A stretch of 42,500 nucleotides of DNA, taken from positions 1,349,953 through 1,392,452 of the forward strand of contig CAJNDS010002191.1 of assembly GCA_905221605.1 (NCBI GenBank), read 5' to 3'. The notes under the pieces are model-generated. The model worked only from the letters and a program-made list of their open reading frames with translations. It was not told the DNA's origin and did no database searches. A program made the position numbers and the translations under genes. Shown here in pieces: positions 1-10,091 of the stretch. This stretch comes from Symbiodinium natans (Eukaryota > Sar > Dinophyceae > Suessiales > Symbiodiniaceae). How positions within the stretch are numbered: position 1 is the first letter of the stretch; every line of letters starts with the position of its first letter.

Positions 1-79
1 AAGGCAATCTCAAAAGCCCCTCCCCCCCCCCCCCCCCCCCCCCCCATTTCGTATGCTCCAGTGGCTCGGCTCTAAACTC

Positions 80-182
80 AAGGTTTAGAGTTTAGGGTTT
101 AGGGTTTAGGGTTTAGGGTTTAGGGTTTAGGGTTCAGGGTTCAGGGTTCAGGGTTCAGGGTTCAGGGTTCAGGGTTCAGGGT
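80..182 (+). repeat. Interstitial telomere-like tract, TTTAGGG then TTCAGGG
   Basis: About six TTTAGGG units pass directly into about seven units of the variant TTCAGGG. The switch to a run of one identical variant suggests that a point mutation was then amplified as a block. A poly-C run lies at 23-45 just upstream. Confidence 0.95.
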
Positions 183-311
183 TTGGGGTATAGATTTATG
201 CAGTTCTTTAATCTTGGATTTAGGGCCGGACAGCCCCCACCCACCCTCACGGATGGCTTGGTCGTTCTCTTCCTTAAACTTAGGGTTTAGGGTGTTTAGG
301 GTTTAGGGTAT

Positions 312-383
312 CTAGGACCGGGAGAAAACCCCTTAAAACCAAAAAGGGTACTCTTTTTATTCCTAGGCTACTCCCGGGTCTAG
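312..383. mobile_element. Small inverted-repeat (MITE-like) element, 72 bp
   Basis: The left end CTAGGACCGGGAG at 312-324 is the near-perfect reverse complement of CTCCCGGGTCTAG at 371-383. The interior has no coding capacity. A clear target duplication is not visible. It could be a chance hairpin, but it matches the general form of the other small inverted-repeat elements in the window. Confidence 0.45.
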
Positions 384-1113
384 TGAAACTTAGGGGTGCT
401 TGGAAACAATTCTTAATTTTCGTGTACTCTATTTCCTAAGAAACAGTTAAAATTATAATCTTTGACAGGGTTCCAAGTTCTGTATAGTAAACATCTTTAG
501 CTACCCCAAAAACCCGAGTCGTTTTTCGTGCGGACGTGTACAGGTATAAGACTTTTCCAAAGCATGCCACAGCTGAGCTGGGATAAAGTGCCATCCGGTT
601 GGCCTGAATGGGCGGAATCCGAGGCACGATCCCCGCACCTCTTAACAATATACAGAGCCAAGCTGAGTTAAAAAAGGTTTGCGTGCTGTGTCCCCTTTGC
701 TCTTAGAATTGAATCTAAGTCCTGAACCTAAAAATCAAGTGGGTGGTAGTTATGGCTTAGTTTTTGGATTCAGCGTTGAGCGTCTACGAGTCTGGGGTTT
801 ACCTGAGCGTCTACGAGTCTAGGGTTCACCTAGGGTTATGTTTTCCAAAAGACCTGGGAATTTGCATCGCACGCATGGAGCTTCCACCCTGAAGCATATA
901 TAAACTCCAGGCCCTATGACCAAGAGTGATCTCTTGCTTACGCACATACTCCAGCTCACGCACATGCTCTAACCCCCAGCCAAACACCCGAAAGCCCCAA
1001 GCCACTAAAGCCGAGAACGCTCTTAGAACCACGCAGGAGAGCCCCTGAAGTGGACCTCCTGAAACCCCTTCTTTGCAGTTCGAACATTTCGAACCCCCAA
1101 AGAAGCTTCGTCT
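384..1113. other. Unique-looking sequence, no supported gene
   Basis: No recognisable protein or RNA. Two minus-strand ORFs of about 70 codons (436-648 and 826-1032) show no family motif. The stretch at 777-826 holds a short direct repeat containing GAGCGTCTACGAGTCT. Confidence 0.6.
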
Positions 1114-1116
1114 TAA

Positions 1117-1215
1117 CCCTGAGGGTCCATGTACCTAAATTGGGAATACTTGTACTCCCTATATAGGGACTTTAGGGCCCAAGTATATAATATTATGGTA
1201 CATGGGCCCTTAGGA
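1117..1215. mobile_element. Inverted-repeat element, family C, copy without telomere insert
   Basis: The left end CCCTGAGGGTCCATGTACC is matched by an imperfect inverted copy at the right end (GGTACATGGGCCCTTAGGA). TAA stands on both sides (1114-1116 and 1216-1218), as expected for a 3-bp target duplication of the PIF/Harbinger/Tourist type. The element is about 99 bp, non-coding and non-autonomous. The second family member is at 11,907-12,100; in reverse orientation it aligns along its whole length but carries a telomere-like tract. Confidence 0.7.
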
Positions 1216-1562
1216 TAATCCTTAACCCTTAACCTCCCAGAGACGTGTGGCTCCAAGAGCCTAAGCGTAAAGTACCTCCAATAGTCTTAGTCTTGGGGTT
1301 TAGGGTGTAGGGTTTAGGGTTAGGGTTTAGGGGGGTGTAGGGCTTTTAGGCCCTAGGACTAGTGAAGGTTTAGGGCGACAGTTGTACCCTGATTACCTGC
1401 TTGTTCAGTTCAGGTTCTTGTATTTAGCGCGTTATGTCCGTAAACCCTGTCTCACTAAGGCTCCAAGCACCTATAAACCCTAAATAGAGCCAAAACCTCT
1501 ACGCCCCCAGATTCGTATTTCCTAAACCTTAGCCATCAAGCTGCTGGGCCCTAGCACTTCTA

Positions 1563-1650
1563 GGTGGGGGTTTCCGAAATGAGGGGTACTCTATTGGGGT
1601 CCTTCTCAAAAGTCAATCCTATTATTTGGGGGACAATATTAGGGGCCCCT
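1563..1650 (+). repeat. Dispersed repeat family B, copy 1
   Basis: This segment contains GGGGGTTTCCGAAAT, then ATTGGGGTCC, then AATCCTATTATTTGGGGG. The same order of blocks recurs at 35,867-35,945 and, inverted, at 18,735-18,813 and 39,572-39,652. Terminal inverted repeats are not obvious, so the mobilisation type is unknown. Confidence 0.65.
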
Positions 1651-1709
1651 AAACTCTAACCCTAAACCCTACACCCTAAACCCTAAACCCTAAACCCTAA
1701 ACCCTAAGC
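1648..1709 (-). repeat. Interstitial telomere-like tract (CCCTAAA)
   Basis: Degenerate CCCTAAA units lead into perfect ones. The tract directly abuts the end of the family B repeat. Confidence 0.9.
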
Positions 1710-2423
1710 TTTTCGTAAACCCTCAGGTCTCTGCACTGGCGAGACAGGACTCGGATATTGGCTTCGACCGCGGTGGTGCCTCGCAGCGTCGGGGCTTTAG
1801 GTAGGGTTATTTAGGTTTACTCGAAGCTTCGTGGCGGGGGGGGGGGGGGGTTCCGAACGTAGGGGCACCCGTTTTGGGGGTCCCTTTAAGGCGTGGTTTC
1901 GCTTTCTCATGCACTAGTTCACTAGTTCCCCTTAGTACGGTCGTTCTTTTTTTGTTGCTTTACTTTAATTGTGCTTTTGTGTGTGTGTATTGAGGTCTAT
2001 ACCCTAAACCCTAAACCTAAACCGTGACTCTTTGTGGCCTCTGATGGGGGGGGTGGGGGGAGGGGCGGAAATTGCTGAGAAACTGTTTATCACGCCCCAC
2101 GGCTAACTGATGCTGCTCACAGTGCACGCCTTTGTCCCCCTCCCCCAGGCCACTTCTTTAAGGACATACAAGGGTTTAGGGTTTGGGGTTTCGGGTACAG
2201 TTTTAGGCCCTTGCTATGCCTGCTTCAACAGCATTTTGGGTTCCTACGGGAGGGGGGGCTCATGGGGGCTAGAGAACCTTAGGGAAGCATAGGGAGCCTT
2301 AAGGAGTAGTTGGGGAGTATTAGGGAAGCTTGGGGAACATACCCCCCTTGAACCCCCCTCCCTTAAGAAATAATAAAAGCATACGAAACCTTTCTAAACC
2401 CTAACCCTAAACCCGGTAGCTTT
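1710..2423. other. ITS-poor mosaic, no supported gene
   Basis: Mostly unique sequence with a G run at 1,838-1,850, a short CCCTAAA tract near 2,000 and G-rich stretches near 2,047-2,070. The plus-strand ORF at 2110-2292 crosses a degenerate telomere tract and has no family signature. Confidence 0.6.
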
Positions 2424-2460
2424 GCTACTAATTGCTTAAGAACAGCCCCCCCTCCCCCCC
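2424..2460 (+). mobile_element. Partial copy of inverted-repeat family E
   Basis: CTACTAATTGCTTAAGAAC followed by a C run matches the left end of the element at 2,532-2,698. The rest is absent; telomere-like sequence begins right after the C run. Confidence 0.55.
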
Positions 2461-2531
2461 CGGGTTTCGGGTTTAGGGTATAGGGTCAAGAGTTTAGGGT
2501 TTAGGGTTTAGGAGGTTGTTTTGGGATAATT

Positions 2532-2698
2532 AACTACTAATTGCTTAAGAACCACCCCCCCCCCCCCCAAAAAAAAAAAAATCAAAATAATAAAATAAAA
2601 TAAAATAGAATAAAATTAAAAAGATTCCTCCTGATAAGGGCAATAAAGGGATTGTTTTTCTTTGCTATTTTGGGGAGATTCTTAAGCAAATCGTAGTT
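2532..2698. mobile_element. Inverted-repeat element, family E, 167 bp
   Basis: The left end AACTACTAATTGCTTAAGAA and the right end TTCTTAAGCAAATCGTAGTT are inverted copies with two mismatches. Inside are C14 and A13 runs followed by AT-rich sequence. Related partial copies lie at 2,424-2,460, 11,190-11,262 and, inverted, around 18,890-18,946, where the same homopolymer pair appears as T13 G20. It is non-coding and MITE-like. Confidence 0.65.
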
Positions 2699-3312
2699 GT
2701 AGGTTTGGGGGGTTCAGGGGTTCAGGGTTTGAAGTTTAGGGGTTCAGCGTTTATTGCACCCACTTGGAGTTGAATGGACACTGTATAGCTGGTTGCGGTG
2801 CGAGAAGCTAAAGTTACGACTGGTTGACAACCTGTTTTTGGTTGAGAGGGGGCGGTCGCTAAAAAGAGCCCGGAGGAAAACTACCCCTAAGCCTTCAAGT
2901 AGGTGTGTGCCACTTGCTTGAAGTACTTACCCCAAACCCTAAACCTTAAACCCTCAACTATGATGGCATATGGTACAACTACGCAACCTAAACCCTTATT
3001 AACCCTAAACGGGCTCGGGACTAAGTTCAGCCTTCGCTTGGCCCCAAAGCCCTAAGCCCTAAACCCTTTTTTTGTTCTCTTTTAAGGCTTTGAGGTGGAC
3101 CACAGGGTTCTGTTGAGACTATGTGAGCCCCGAACTAAGTATCCCCTGAGTAGGCCCTTGGGATATTTTTGATTTTCCCTCATTGGGCTTCTTAAGCATT
3201 GGTTTCCATGCACATGCAGCTATCACCCTAGTAAGAGATTGGATCACACCAAGAGATTACGATATATTTTACAATATTTTTGCAAAGGGGGTTTAAGGGC
3301 CATGCTAGACCC
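2699..3312. other. Mosaic of unique sequence and short ITS
   Basis: Short CCCTAAA-type pieces occur near 2,930-3,070. No ORF with recognisable content and no RNA gene were seen. Confidence 0.6.
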
Positions 3313-3409
3313 TTTAGGGTTTAGGGTTTAGGGTTTAGGGTTTAGGGTTTAGGGTTTAGGGTTTAGGGTTTAGGGTTTAGGGTTTAGGGTTTAGGGTTTA
3401 GGGTTTAGG
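3313..3409 (+). repeat. Interstitial telomere-like tract, about 14 perfect TTTAGGG units
   Basis: Almost perfectly regular 7-mers, which implies recent addition or ongoing homogenisation. Just downstream (3,445-3,484) is a hairpin with arms CGCTGACTTACGT and ACGTAA...GTCAGCG. Confidence 0.97.
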
Positions 3410-5020
3410 TGTGCGTTTAATTCCCTGCAGCAGCCGGCTGGGATCGCTGACTTACGTCTTCAGGGTACGTAAACTTCGTCAGCGACTCCTGTAGGCGGTC
3501 TGAACTCAAGCGCAGCTTCACGACACCCAACATGATGTTGAGATACGAACAAGACTCCCATAAACTCTAAGCCCTAAACCCCAAAACCAAGGTACCGAGA
3601 TACCAGAATGACGCGGATCATTCCGGGCCTCATGTGCCCGCACCCGAGCTCCTACATTTTGAGGACGGTTTGGGGTCTTGGGTGTAGGAGTTTATCCCTG
3701 GGGCTCCATAGCCCAAATTAATCATATTTTGTAGGCTTTTCGACCCCAAGTAAGTACTATCTGTTGACTTGTGACCCTAGGATTAGTGTTTTAGAGGACC
3801 TGGATCCCGCAGAAGGGCGAGGATAAAGAGCTGGGGTCTTCGTAGGTTTCTTCTTCGGGTTCGCCTGCATGAGGGGTTTTGGGTTTAGGGCTTAGGGTTT
3901 AGGGTTTAGGCTTTAGGGTTTAGGGTTTAGGGTTTAGGTTTTAGGGGGGTGGTGGTATGTAAAGCTTGTTGCTAGTATTTTAAACTGTTACAATGTTGCA
4001 TGTTATTCGGTCAGTAGGTGATTAGGTTATTATAGGGTATGGCCGTATCAGGCTATTGTGTTGTTATTACCATTACCATTCTTAGTATTATCATCATAAC
4101 CATTGTGTTGTTCTTTTACAGATAGCGCTAAGGGGTAGAGAAGATCAGATGGCCTGGTTGTAACCGAATCCACAGGCTGTGTGGGTTCAGGCTGTAGGGA
4201 TTTTGGGTTTAGGGTTTCGGGGTTTAGGGTGTAGGGTTTAGGGTTTCGGGTTTATAAGGTTTAAGGGTTTACGGTTTAGGGTTTAGGGCCGAACGCTAAA
4301 TTATGCCCTGGAGGCCAAGGTGGAGACTTCAATTTCGGAAGCGGGCGCATGGGCGAGCGCGGGGCCCGAGTAACTGCTCAAATTTAATCCCAAGACCCAT
4401 GAGCCATAGGCAGAATGTTCAGGGGTTGGTTTAGACTTCGCTGGTTGCGTTGAATTTGATGGGTGAAGTGTAGGGTCTTCGACCATTAGGGTTGGGGTTG
4501 AGGGTTTAGGGTTTAGGGTGAGGGGACATCTGGTGTCACATAGCTCCAGCCATACACCCTACCTCAAGTCCAAAGCCCTGTGAGCCCGTGAGACCCAAAA
4601 GCCCTAAAGCACCCCTGAAGCCCTAGAATTAAGCTTCTAAACCCCTAGAATTCCAATTCCCCTACAACCCCTGCAAGCCCTAAACTCCTAAACCCCTGCA
4701 ACCCCTATGACCCCAAAAGCCTGAATCCTAAACGCAAACCCTCTAAACCCTAAATCCTAGAACCTAAACCCTGACACCCTCAAGGTTTAGATTTTCGGGT
4801 TACTTTTAAAATGCCGAAATCCAAAAGCCGGAGGTCCAATCCACTGAGGGTTTCGTGGGTGGGGCGGGGGGTTAATTAGGGTTCAGGGTTGGGTTTGGGG
4901 TTTAGGGTTGTTCAGGTTATCGGGTTCACCGCGTAGATGTGCCATTGGCCGTGAACGTTGCTCATGCGCACGCTTGTCCTGCCGAGCCAAGACCGTGTCA
5001 AGACGTGGGACGTGCTTTCC
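3410..5020. other. Mosaic with degenerate ITS, no supported gene
   Basis: TTTAGGG-type clusters lie at about 3,880-3,945, 4,203-4,290, 4,485-4,525 and 4,870-4,910, with degenerate CCCTAAA-type sequence at 4,600-4,790. The sequence between is unique and shows no recognisable protein. Confidence 0.6.
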
Positions 5021-5160
5021 TAGTTGGCCAGATTGAAGGTTCTCGGAGTTAAGGGCTCGGGCGCTCTTTATTTTGTGGCTCCGTTTTTTATTTATTGCAC
5101 ATTTGAGAACACCTTCCCAATATTCCGCGTTCCGCACCTGTACTTTAGACCTCAGCTTGC

Positions 5161-5180
5161 ATCACGTGATCACGTGATCA
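5161..5180. promoter_or_regulatory. Tandem CACGTG palindrome upstream of an ORF
   Basis: ATCACGTGATCACGTGAT is an 18-bp perfect palindrome holding two CACGTG (E-box/G-box type) cores. It overlaps the bases just before the ATG at 5,180. CACGTG is a classic bHLH or bZIP target in other eukaryotes. A role here is inference only. Confidence 0.3.
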
Positions 5181-5584
5181 TGACTCGTGGGAAGCAAGCT
5201 ACCATCCAGCGAGCGCACTGGCGCCTCCTGTGGCTTGCTGTCTTCCTGTTGCTGTGCAGGAGCCAATGCAGTTTCGGCGTGGCAAAGCCAGCAAAGCACA
5301 ACCGACTAAGACTGCTGCGTGAGCAAGCTGGACTGCAGCAAGGCTTCAAAGTGGACATTAATGAGAGGCCACTGAGCCAAACAGGGAAGATTCTTTTATC
5401 AAAGTTGACGGAAGCTGGCACCAAGGGTGACTGGCAACGGCTTCGAAGCCTGAAGCTAGCAAGGGCCCGAGGCTTATTTGAGCACATGTTCAAGCAGCAC
5501 GCTGAGCTTTTACCAGACCCAGCATCCAGCACGGAAGCAGCAACGCCCTCTCTACTCGAAAGCACTTTGGGCTGTAGAGTCTAG
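5180..5584 (+). CDS. Possible secretory-pathway or plastid-targeted protein (134 aa), unassigned
   Basis: I chose the ATG at 5,180 over the upstream one at 5,024 because it gives a textbook signal peptide: a basic n-region (TRGKQATIQRAHWR), a hydrophobic core LLWLAVFLLLC at residues 18-28, and a polar stretch ending in small residues. The following segment is basic (VAKPAKHNRLRLLRE), as seen in bipartite plastid presequences of algae with secondary plastids. Residues about 80-115 (KLTEAGTKGDWQRLRSL and RGLFEHM) weakly resemble a pentatricopeptide-type helical repeat with an insertion. The ORF ends at TAG 5,582-5,584. No catalytic motif is visible. It may be a first exon, a pseudogene or chance. 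A cyclophilin-like fragment starts 180 bp downstream. No intron or polyadenylation signal could be assigned with confidence. Confidence 0.35.
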   Translation: MTRGKQATIQRAHWRLLWLAVFLLLCRSQCSFGVAKPAKHNRLRLLREQAGLQQGFKVDINERPLSQTGKILLSKLTEAGTKGDWQRLRSLKLARARGLFEHMFKQHAELLPDPASSTEAATPSLLESTLGCRV

Positions 5585-5761
5585 CATGCAAGACAACGAA
5601 GTCTCCCAAGGTCGATTGTTCCTTTTTTACGCAGCATAGGAAAGCTCCAGACATGCAAGTAGCGATCGTCAGCTGCGTCATTGAGACCGGCAGTAGCAGC
5701 GGAAATACCAACTGCAGGTCCATAAACACAAAGAGGCCCCGCAGCCGAAACCACGATCGTT

Positions 5762-5956
5762 ATGATAACCTTGGAAGATTTGGTTCCTTACGGCTGCAGG
5801 TCCATCTACGGGCAGAAGTTCAGAGACGAAAAGTTCTGCTACAAGTCGGGCGCTCTGAACACGAGCGTGCTGTTTCTGTTCAGGGTTTGGGGTTTGAGGT
5901 TCAGTAGTTGCATGAGAGGCTCTAAGCAGGCAGCGTACCTGTACCTTAGTGTATGA
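5762..5956 (+). pseudogene. Cyclophilin-type peptidyl-prolyl isomerase fragment
   Basis: In this frame the translation contains GCRSIYGQKFRDEKF. Cyclophilins carry a very similar block (G-x-[S/R]-I-Y-G-x-K-F-x-D-E-N-F) following the conserved MIQGGD-type segment. A weak counterpart, VMITLEDLVPYG, lies just upstream. The match stops after about 30 residues: the usual GPGxLSMANAG segment and the catalytic parts are not seen, and the frame runs into telomere-like sequence near 5,882. A decayed copy or an isolated exon fits best. The motif identity is seen in the sequence; the family assignment is from memory and moderate. Whether it once belonged to the upstream ORF is unknown. Confidence 0.4.
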
Positions 5957-5967
5957 CCTAAGCCCTA

Positions 5968-6111
5968 ACCCTACAACCCTAAACCCTAAACCCTAAACCC
6001 TAAACCCTAAACCCTAAACCCTAAACCCTTAACCCTTAACCCTTAACCCTTAACCCTTAACCCTTAACCCTTAACCCTTAACCCTAACCCTAACCCTAAA
6101 CTCTAAACCCC
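5968..6111 (-). repeat. Composite ITS: CCCTAAA, then CCCTTAA, then CCCTAA
   Basis: Perfect CCCTAAA units switch to about eight CCCTTAA units (6,026-6,082) and then to a few 6-bp CCCTAA units. Each variant is block-homogeneous, the pattern expected of slippage or template-switch amplification. Confidence 0.95.
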
Positions 6112-7778
6112 AATTGGGTTCAGCGATCTCGAAGCTTGTGCTTTAGAACGCACCCTACAGCCAATTCTCCAGAACCCAACACCAACTGCCAGCGGACGTA
6201 CACACGGCCAAATATTATTTCAGGGCTTAGGGATTTAGAGCTCAGGGTGTAGGGTCCGGCATAGATAGACTATGAGCTACCCATCATAGCATTCTAAGCA
6301 AACAAGCCCGTAATTAGGCGAGAGAGCTTGGGATATGGGGTTTAGGGTAGGACCCTAGGTACCCCAAACCCTCAACCCTGACCCCGAAAGCCTAAACCCA
6401 AGATAACCTAAGCCCTAACAAACCTGCACGCCTCTTCTGACAGCCTAACCCCCTAACCTAACCTACAACACCCTAACCCCAGAACGTTAAAAGCCAAGTA
6501 GCAACAGGGGATGCGGAGCTGGCCGACTGTCAGGGAGGGTCGGACTGGGGGTTTGGCTTTGGGTTTTGGGTTTTGGGGTTTGGGGTTTGGGTTTTGGGGT
6601 TTGGGGTTTCGGGTTTAGGTTTAGTTATTTGTTGAATATGTGTGTGTGTGTGTTAGGTTTGTGATTTTCGCGGGGTTGAGGGCTCGCGCCAGAGCTCTCT
6701 GCCAGTTCCCCTTTGAGGTTTAGGGTTTAGGGTGTAGGGATCCCAAGCCCATAGCCCCTATTGCCCTTATCCCCAAGCCCCAAACATTATTCCTTGACTT
6801 TAAGCCCTGCCTCGAGCACGAAACCTAACCTTGGGCCCGAAACCCGAAACCCCAAAGCAACCGCCCTATAAGCTCAAACCCCAGATTCCTAAACCGTGAG
6901 CCTTAGACCCTTGGAGTTCTGGTTGTTGTCATGGCCGGAGCCAGTGTTTGTGCATCTCGCTGACATGAACTACCAGACTTTCCTTTTCTCAGTGCTGCAG
7001 CTTTCGCTGGACATGGGCCTGCTGGGGTATCCGACCTTGCTGGGTGAGGATGTTCTTCAAGTGGGCGTGAAGCCTGAAATGAGGACAGGCCCGAGTTGCG
7101 GAACACTGACAGATGTGGACTTTTTGCACTCACATGTCTTGGACAGTGTCTTGCTATTACATCTCGCTTCAAAAGCCCCATCTAACACAGACTTTAGGAT
7201 TTAGGTTCGGGTTCCGGGGGCGTGAGGGTTCAGGGGTCCATGCACCTCAGAGCGTACTTGGACCCCAGCGTCATTGGGATCCTGAAGGGAGAGCCCTGAA
7301 CCCTCAAGACCCATACTCTACAAGCGCTTATCATCGAAGCACTGCGCCCCAAACCCAGGGTTGAGGGTTTCGGGCTTAGGATTTAGGATGCAGGGTTTAG
7401 GGTTTAGTGTTTAGGGTTTAGGGCTTAGGATTTAAGGTTTAGGGGTTCAGGGCTTAGGATTCAGGGTTTAGGGTTCAGGATTTAGGGCCCAAAAAACCCA
7501 AGGCACTCGAAGAGAGGAGTCCTCTCCATGGCCAACGCGCGGTGGCGAGAAGCTTGGGTGTTTCAGGAAGACAGGGGCTTAGGGTATCGGGGTTTGGGGT
7601 TTAGCTGTCGGGGGTTTAGGATTTAGGGTGCTGGGGGTTTGGGGTTTGCGGCTCAGGGTAAACCCTAAACCCTAAACCAGAAACCCTAAACCCTAAACCC
7701 TAAACCTGAGGACCTCCCGCGGTGCCCCAGATTCTCTTTCCTAAGAGGCTCGGCTCCCTTTCACTTCCCTGAACAAAA
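6112..7778. other. ITS mosaic without supported gene
   Basis: Degenerate tracts occur at 6,545-6,625 (TTTGGGG-rich), 6,715-6,740, 7,365-7,490 and 7,655-7,710, the last with a head-to-head junction. A (TG)n run lies near 6,640. ORFs on both strands at about 6,896-7,204 overlap each other and show no domain. Confidence 0.6.
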
Positions 7779-7853
7779 GTCCTTATAGGGATTCTAGTAG
7801 GGGGTACTATTCATCCCTATGAAGGACTGTTAGTATAACGGGGAACACTTCGA
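7779..7853. mobile_element. Family A inverted-repeat element, partial copy
   Basis: AGTCCTTATAGGGAT and ATCCCTATGAAGGACT are inverted to each other, followed by GTTAGTATAACGGGGAACA, which matches the right half of family A elements. The terminal CTTGGGATGTTCCCC end is missing. Confidence 0.5.
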
Positions 7854-8030
7854 TTTTTGGGGATTCGGGGTTCAGGGTTTAGGGTTTCGGCCCTTAACCC
7901 ATGTTTTCTTGCCACCACAAAGGGGGCCCCGGCGCACCCTGGCGATGATGGGTAGATGATCTTCATACCAGTAGAAACAGTACTAATCGCGACAATGGGA
8001 ATTCATAAAGCAGCAATAAATAATTCAAAA

Positions 8031-8057
8031 AGTCATAAGTCATAAGTCATAAGTCAT
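8031..8057 (+). repeat. Short tandem heptamer (AGTCATA)4
   Basis: Four copies of AGTCATA. It has the same unit length as the telomere repeat but a different sequence. Confidence 0.85.
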
Positions 8058-8153
8058 GAGAACAAGACAGTCAGAATAACTAGGTCCAGCCTGGGAGAAT
8101 GGAGTCATGTGTCCCCCTCCAAATGGTCCTTCTGGCAAAGTCTGGACGCCCTA

Positions 8154-8309
8154 AGTCCTAAACCCTAAACCCTAAACCCTAAACCCTGAACCCTAAACCC
8201 TAATTAAACCCTAGACCCTAGACCCTAGACCCTAGACCCTAGACCCTAGACCCTAGACCCTAGACCCTAGACCCTAGACCCTAGACCCTAGACCCTAGAC
8301 CCTAGACCC
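8154..8309 (-). repeat. ITS with a homogenised CCCTAGA block
   Basis: Normal CCCTAAA units at 8,154-8,207 are followed by about 14 consecutive CCCTAGA units (8,208-8,308). The identical variant repeated many times indicates local amplification after mutation. Confidence 0.97.
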
Positions 8310-9418
8310 GAACCCCGAGGTGCAGAAACCCAAGCCCCTAAACCCTATACCCAAACTTTCAATACCTAGCAGCGCGCAGGCCGCAGGCATTGGGCCCCAG
8401 TTGCTTTAAGACCCTAGATGCCAGGACCCCGGTATAGGGTTTAGGGTTTAGGGTCTGGGGTTTGGGGCTTGGGGTTTGGGGTTTAAGGTTTTGGGTTTAG
8501 GGATAGGGTCGGGGTTTAGGGTGCTGATGCCCTTTAGCCCCCACTGTTAGTGATTCAGGGGCTGGACAAAAATGGCTTAAGATTTAGGGTCAGGGTTCCC
8601 CAGGTGTCTAAGCCCAAAACCCAAAATTTACGGGCTCTGCAAGCAGGGTTCCCTAGGCGTCCGGGGGGGTCCTGGCCACCCCCAGCCCTCTACTTGAAGA
8701 CTTCGCCCCCCTTTTCTTTTTAGCCCATGTTGGGTTTCGGGTTTGGGGCCTAAACCCTCAACCCTAAACCCTAAATCCAAAACTTCGAGTCTAAACCCGG
8801 AACCATAAATCCCTAAACTCGCTGCCAGGTCCCCTGCCAAACTGGAAGCCTCAGCTGGAGTTACTACTGCAAAGGGAAACCCCCCTATAGTTGCCAAATA
8901 TATGTCCTGAATCCCAAGGAGGGTTTTGGGTTTCGGGTCCTAAGCGCTGCACCTAGGCGCCACACCAATAACTCACAATTCTTCATCACGTTCGCAACGG
9001 CCCGAGCTTGTGATGGAGCGAGTCAAGACTGATGACCCCTGAGCCTTAAAGCCCTAAACCTCTAAACCAGCCGAGAACCCCAAGAGCCTCACTGAGCCCA
9101 TAAAACCCCAATGCAAAACCTCGAAACTTTGGGCTTTTGGTAAACCCTAAACGCGCCCTCAACCCCCCCCCCCCCCCAAGCCCTAAACCCTATACTTTAG
9201 ACCCTACACATACCCCCCTCCCCCCCCCTCAAGAAAAAGAAGACACTGCTTTGGCACCTGCTACACACGCAGCACATGAAGTCGCCTTGAAAAAACGCTG
9301 GGTATTGGTCTGTATAAGGTCTTAGGTTGTATACGCATAGGAAACTTCGCCATACCCAGAGACTCCACAACCCCTTAGTTAAGGAATTTACCTTAAATCA
9401 TTTTAGGGTTGATTAGGG
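8310..9418. other. ITS mosaic without supported gene
   Basis: Degenerate TTTAGGG and TTTGGGG lie at 8,435-8,520 and CCCTAAA pieces at 8,750-8,815 and 9,040-9,200, with C runs near 9,165 and 9,220. A minus-strand ORF at 8,628-8,897 begins with an alanine-rich segment (ATIGGFPFAVVTPAEASS) but then runs into translated telomere repeat; no family was recognised. Confidence 0.55.
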
Positions 9419-9495
9419 TTGATTAGGGTTCCCTAAACCCTCAACCCTCAACCCTAAACCCTAAACCCTAAACCCTAAACCCTAAACCCTAAACC
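9419..9495 (-). repeat. Interstitial telomere-like tract (CCCTAAA) with head-to-head start
   Basis: GATTAGGGTT repeated just before 9,430 meets CCCTAAA units in the opposite orientation, giving a head-to-head junction at about 9,430. Confidence 0.92.
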
Positions 9496-9677
9496 CTTCA
9501 TCCCAACCTTCCCAACCACGTGAGTCTCTTGCCGGGTCAAGGGTTCTCGGCTGTAGGCTCCACGCCCGGCAAAAACTCAAACAGCTCAAGGGACTAAAGG
9601 AGGGACCCGTATTTGGGACCTTCGGGGTGATTTAGGGGTGATTTCGGGGCTACTTGTGTATATAGGGACTATGTAAG

Positions 9678-9727
9678 TTTTATATATATATATATATATA
9701 TATGTATTTATATATATATATATATAG
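9678..9727. repeat. TA microsatellite
   Basis: TATATA runs broken by GTATT. No other content is visible. Confidence 0.95.
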
Positions 9728-9888
9728 ATAGGGGAAATTTAGGGCAATGAGATTAAGGGTCCCTTCTAGGGTCCGTTGTCATACCCCTGAATAAGCCCTT
9801 GCAGTCAGGGCTGGAGGTGGCCCAAAGCCCTCGCACCGTTTCCGACGTGGAGAGTTCACCTTGGGGCTCCGTTTACCGCCTAGGTGGG

Positions 9889-9921
9889 GGTTTAGGGTTT
9901 AGGGTTTAGGGTTTAGGGGTT
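9889..9921 (+). repeat. Short ITS (TTTAGGG)
   Basis: Four TTTAGGG units in otherwise unique sequence. Confidence 0.9.
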
Positions 9922-9993
9922 ATGCCCTAGATTTCGGCGGCTAGAACCTACTATTTTGAGGGGTTTGGGAGTCACAGGCAAGCTTTTGTGTGT

Positions 9994-10091
9994 CTTGGTA
10001 GCCCGGTGGTACCCTTTTCCCTTTTTTTGGTTCAAGGTTCTCTTATAAAGTAACTAGCCCTTATGAAAAAGAATGTTACTGGGCTACCAAG
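9994..10091. mobile_element. Inverted-repeat element, family D, copy without telomere insert
   Basis: CTTGGTAGCCC at the left end and GGGCTACCAAG at the right end are perfect inverted repeats bounding 98 bp. GT-rich sequence lies on both sides, so a target duplication cannot be read. A second copy at 19,371-19,531 matches on both sides of a telomere-like insert, which makes this the unoccupied form. Confidence 0.75.

Noticed and set aside
6896-7204. 102-codon plus ORF and 92-codon minus ORF
   Set aside because: Mutually overlapping, with no motif or signal peptide and no way to prefer one.
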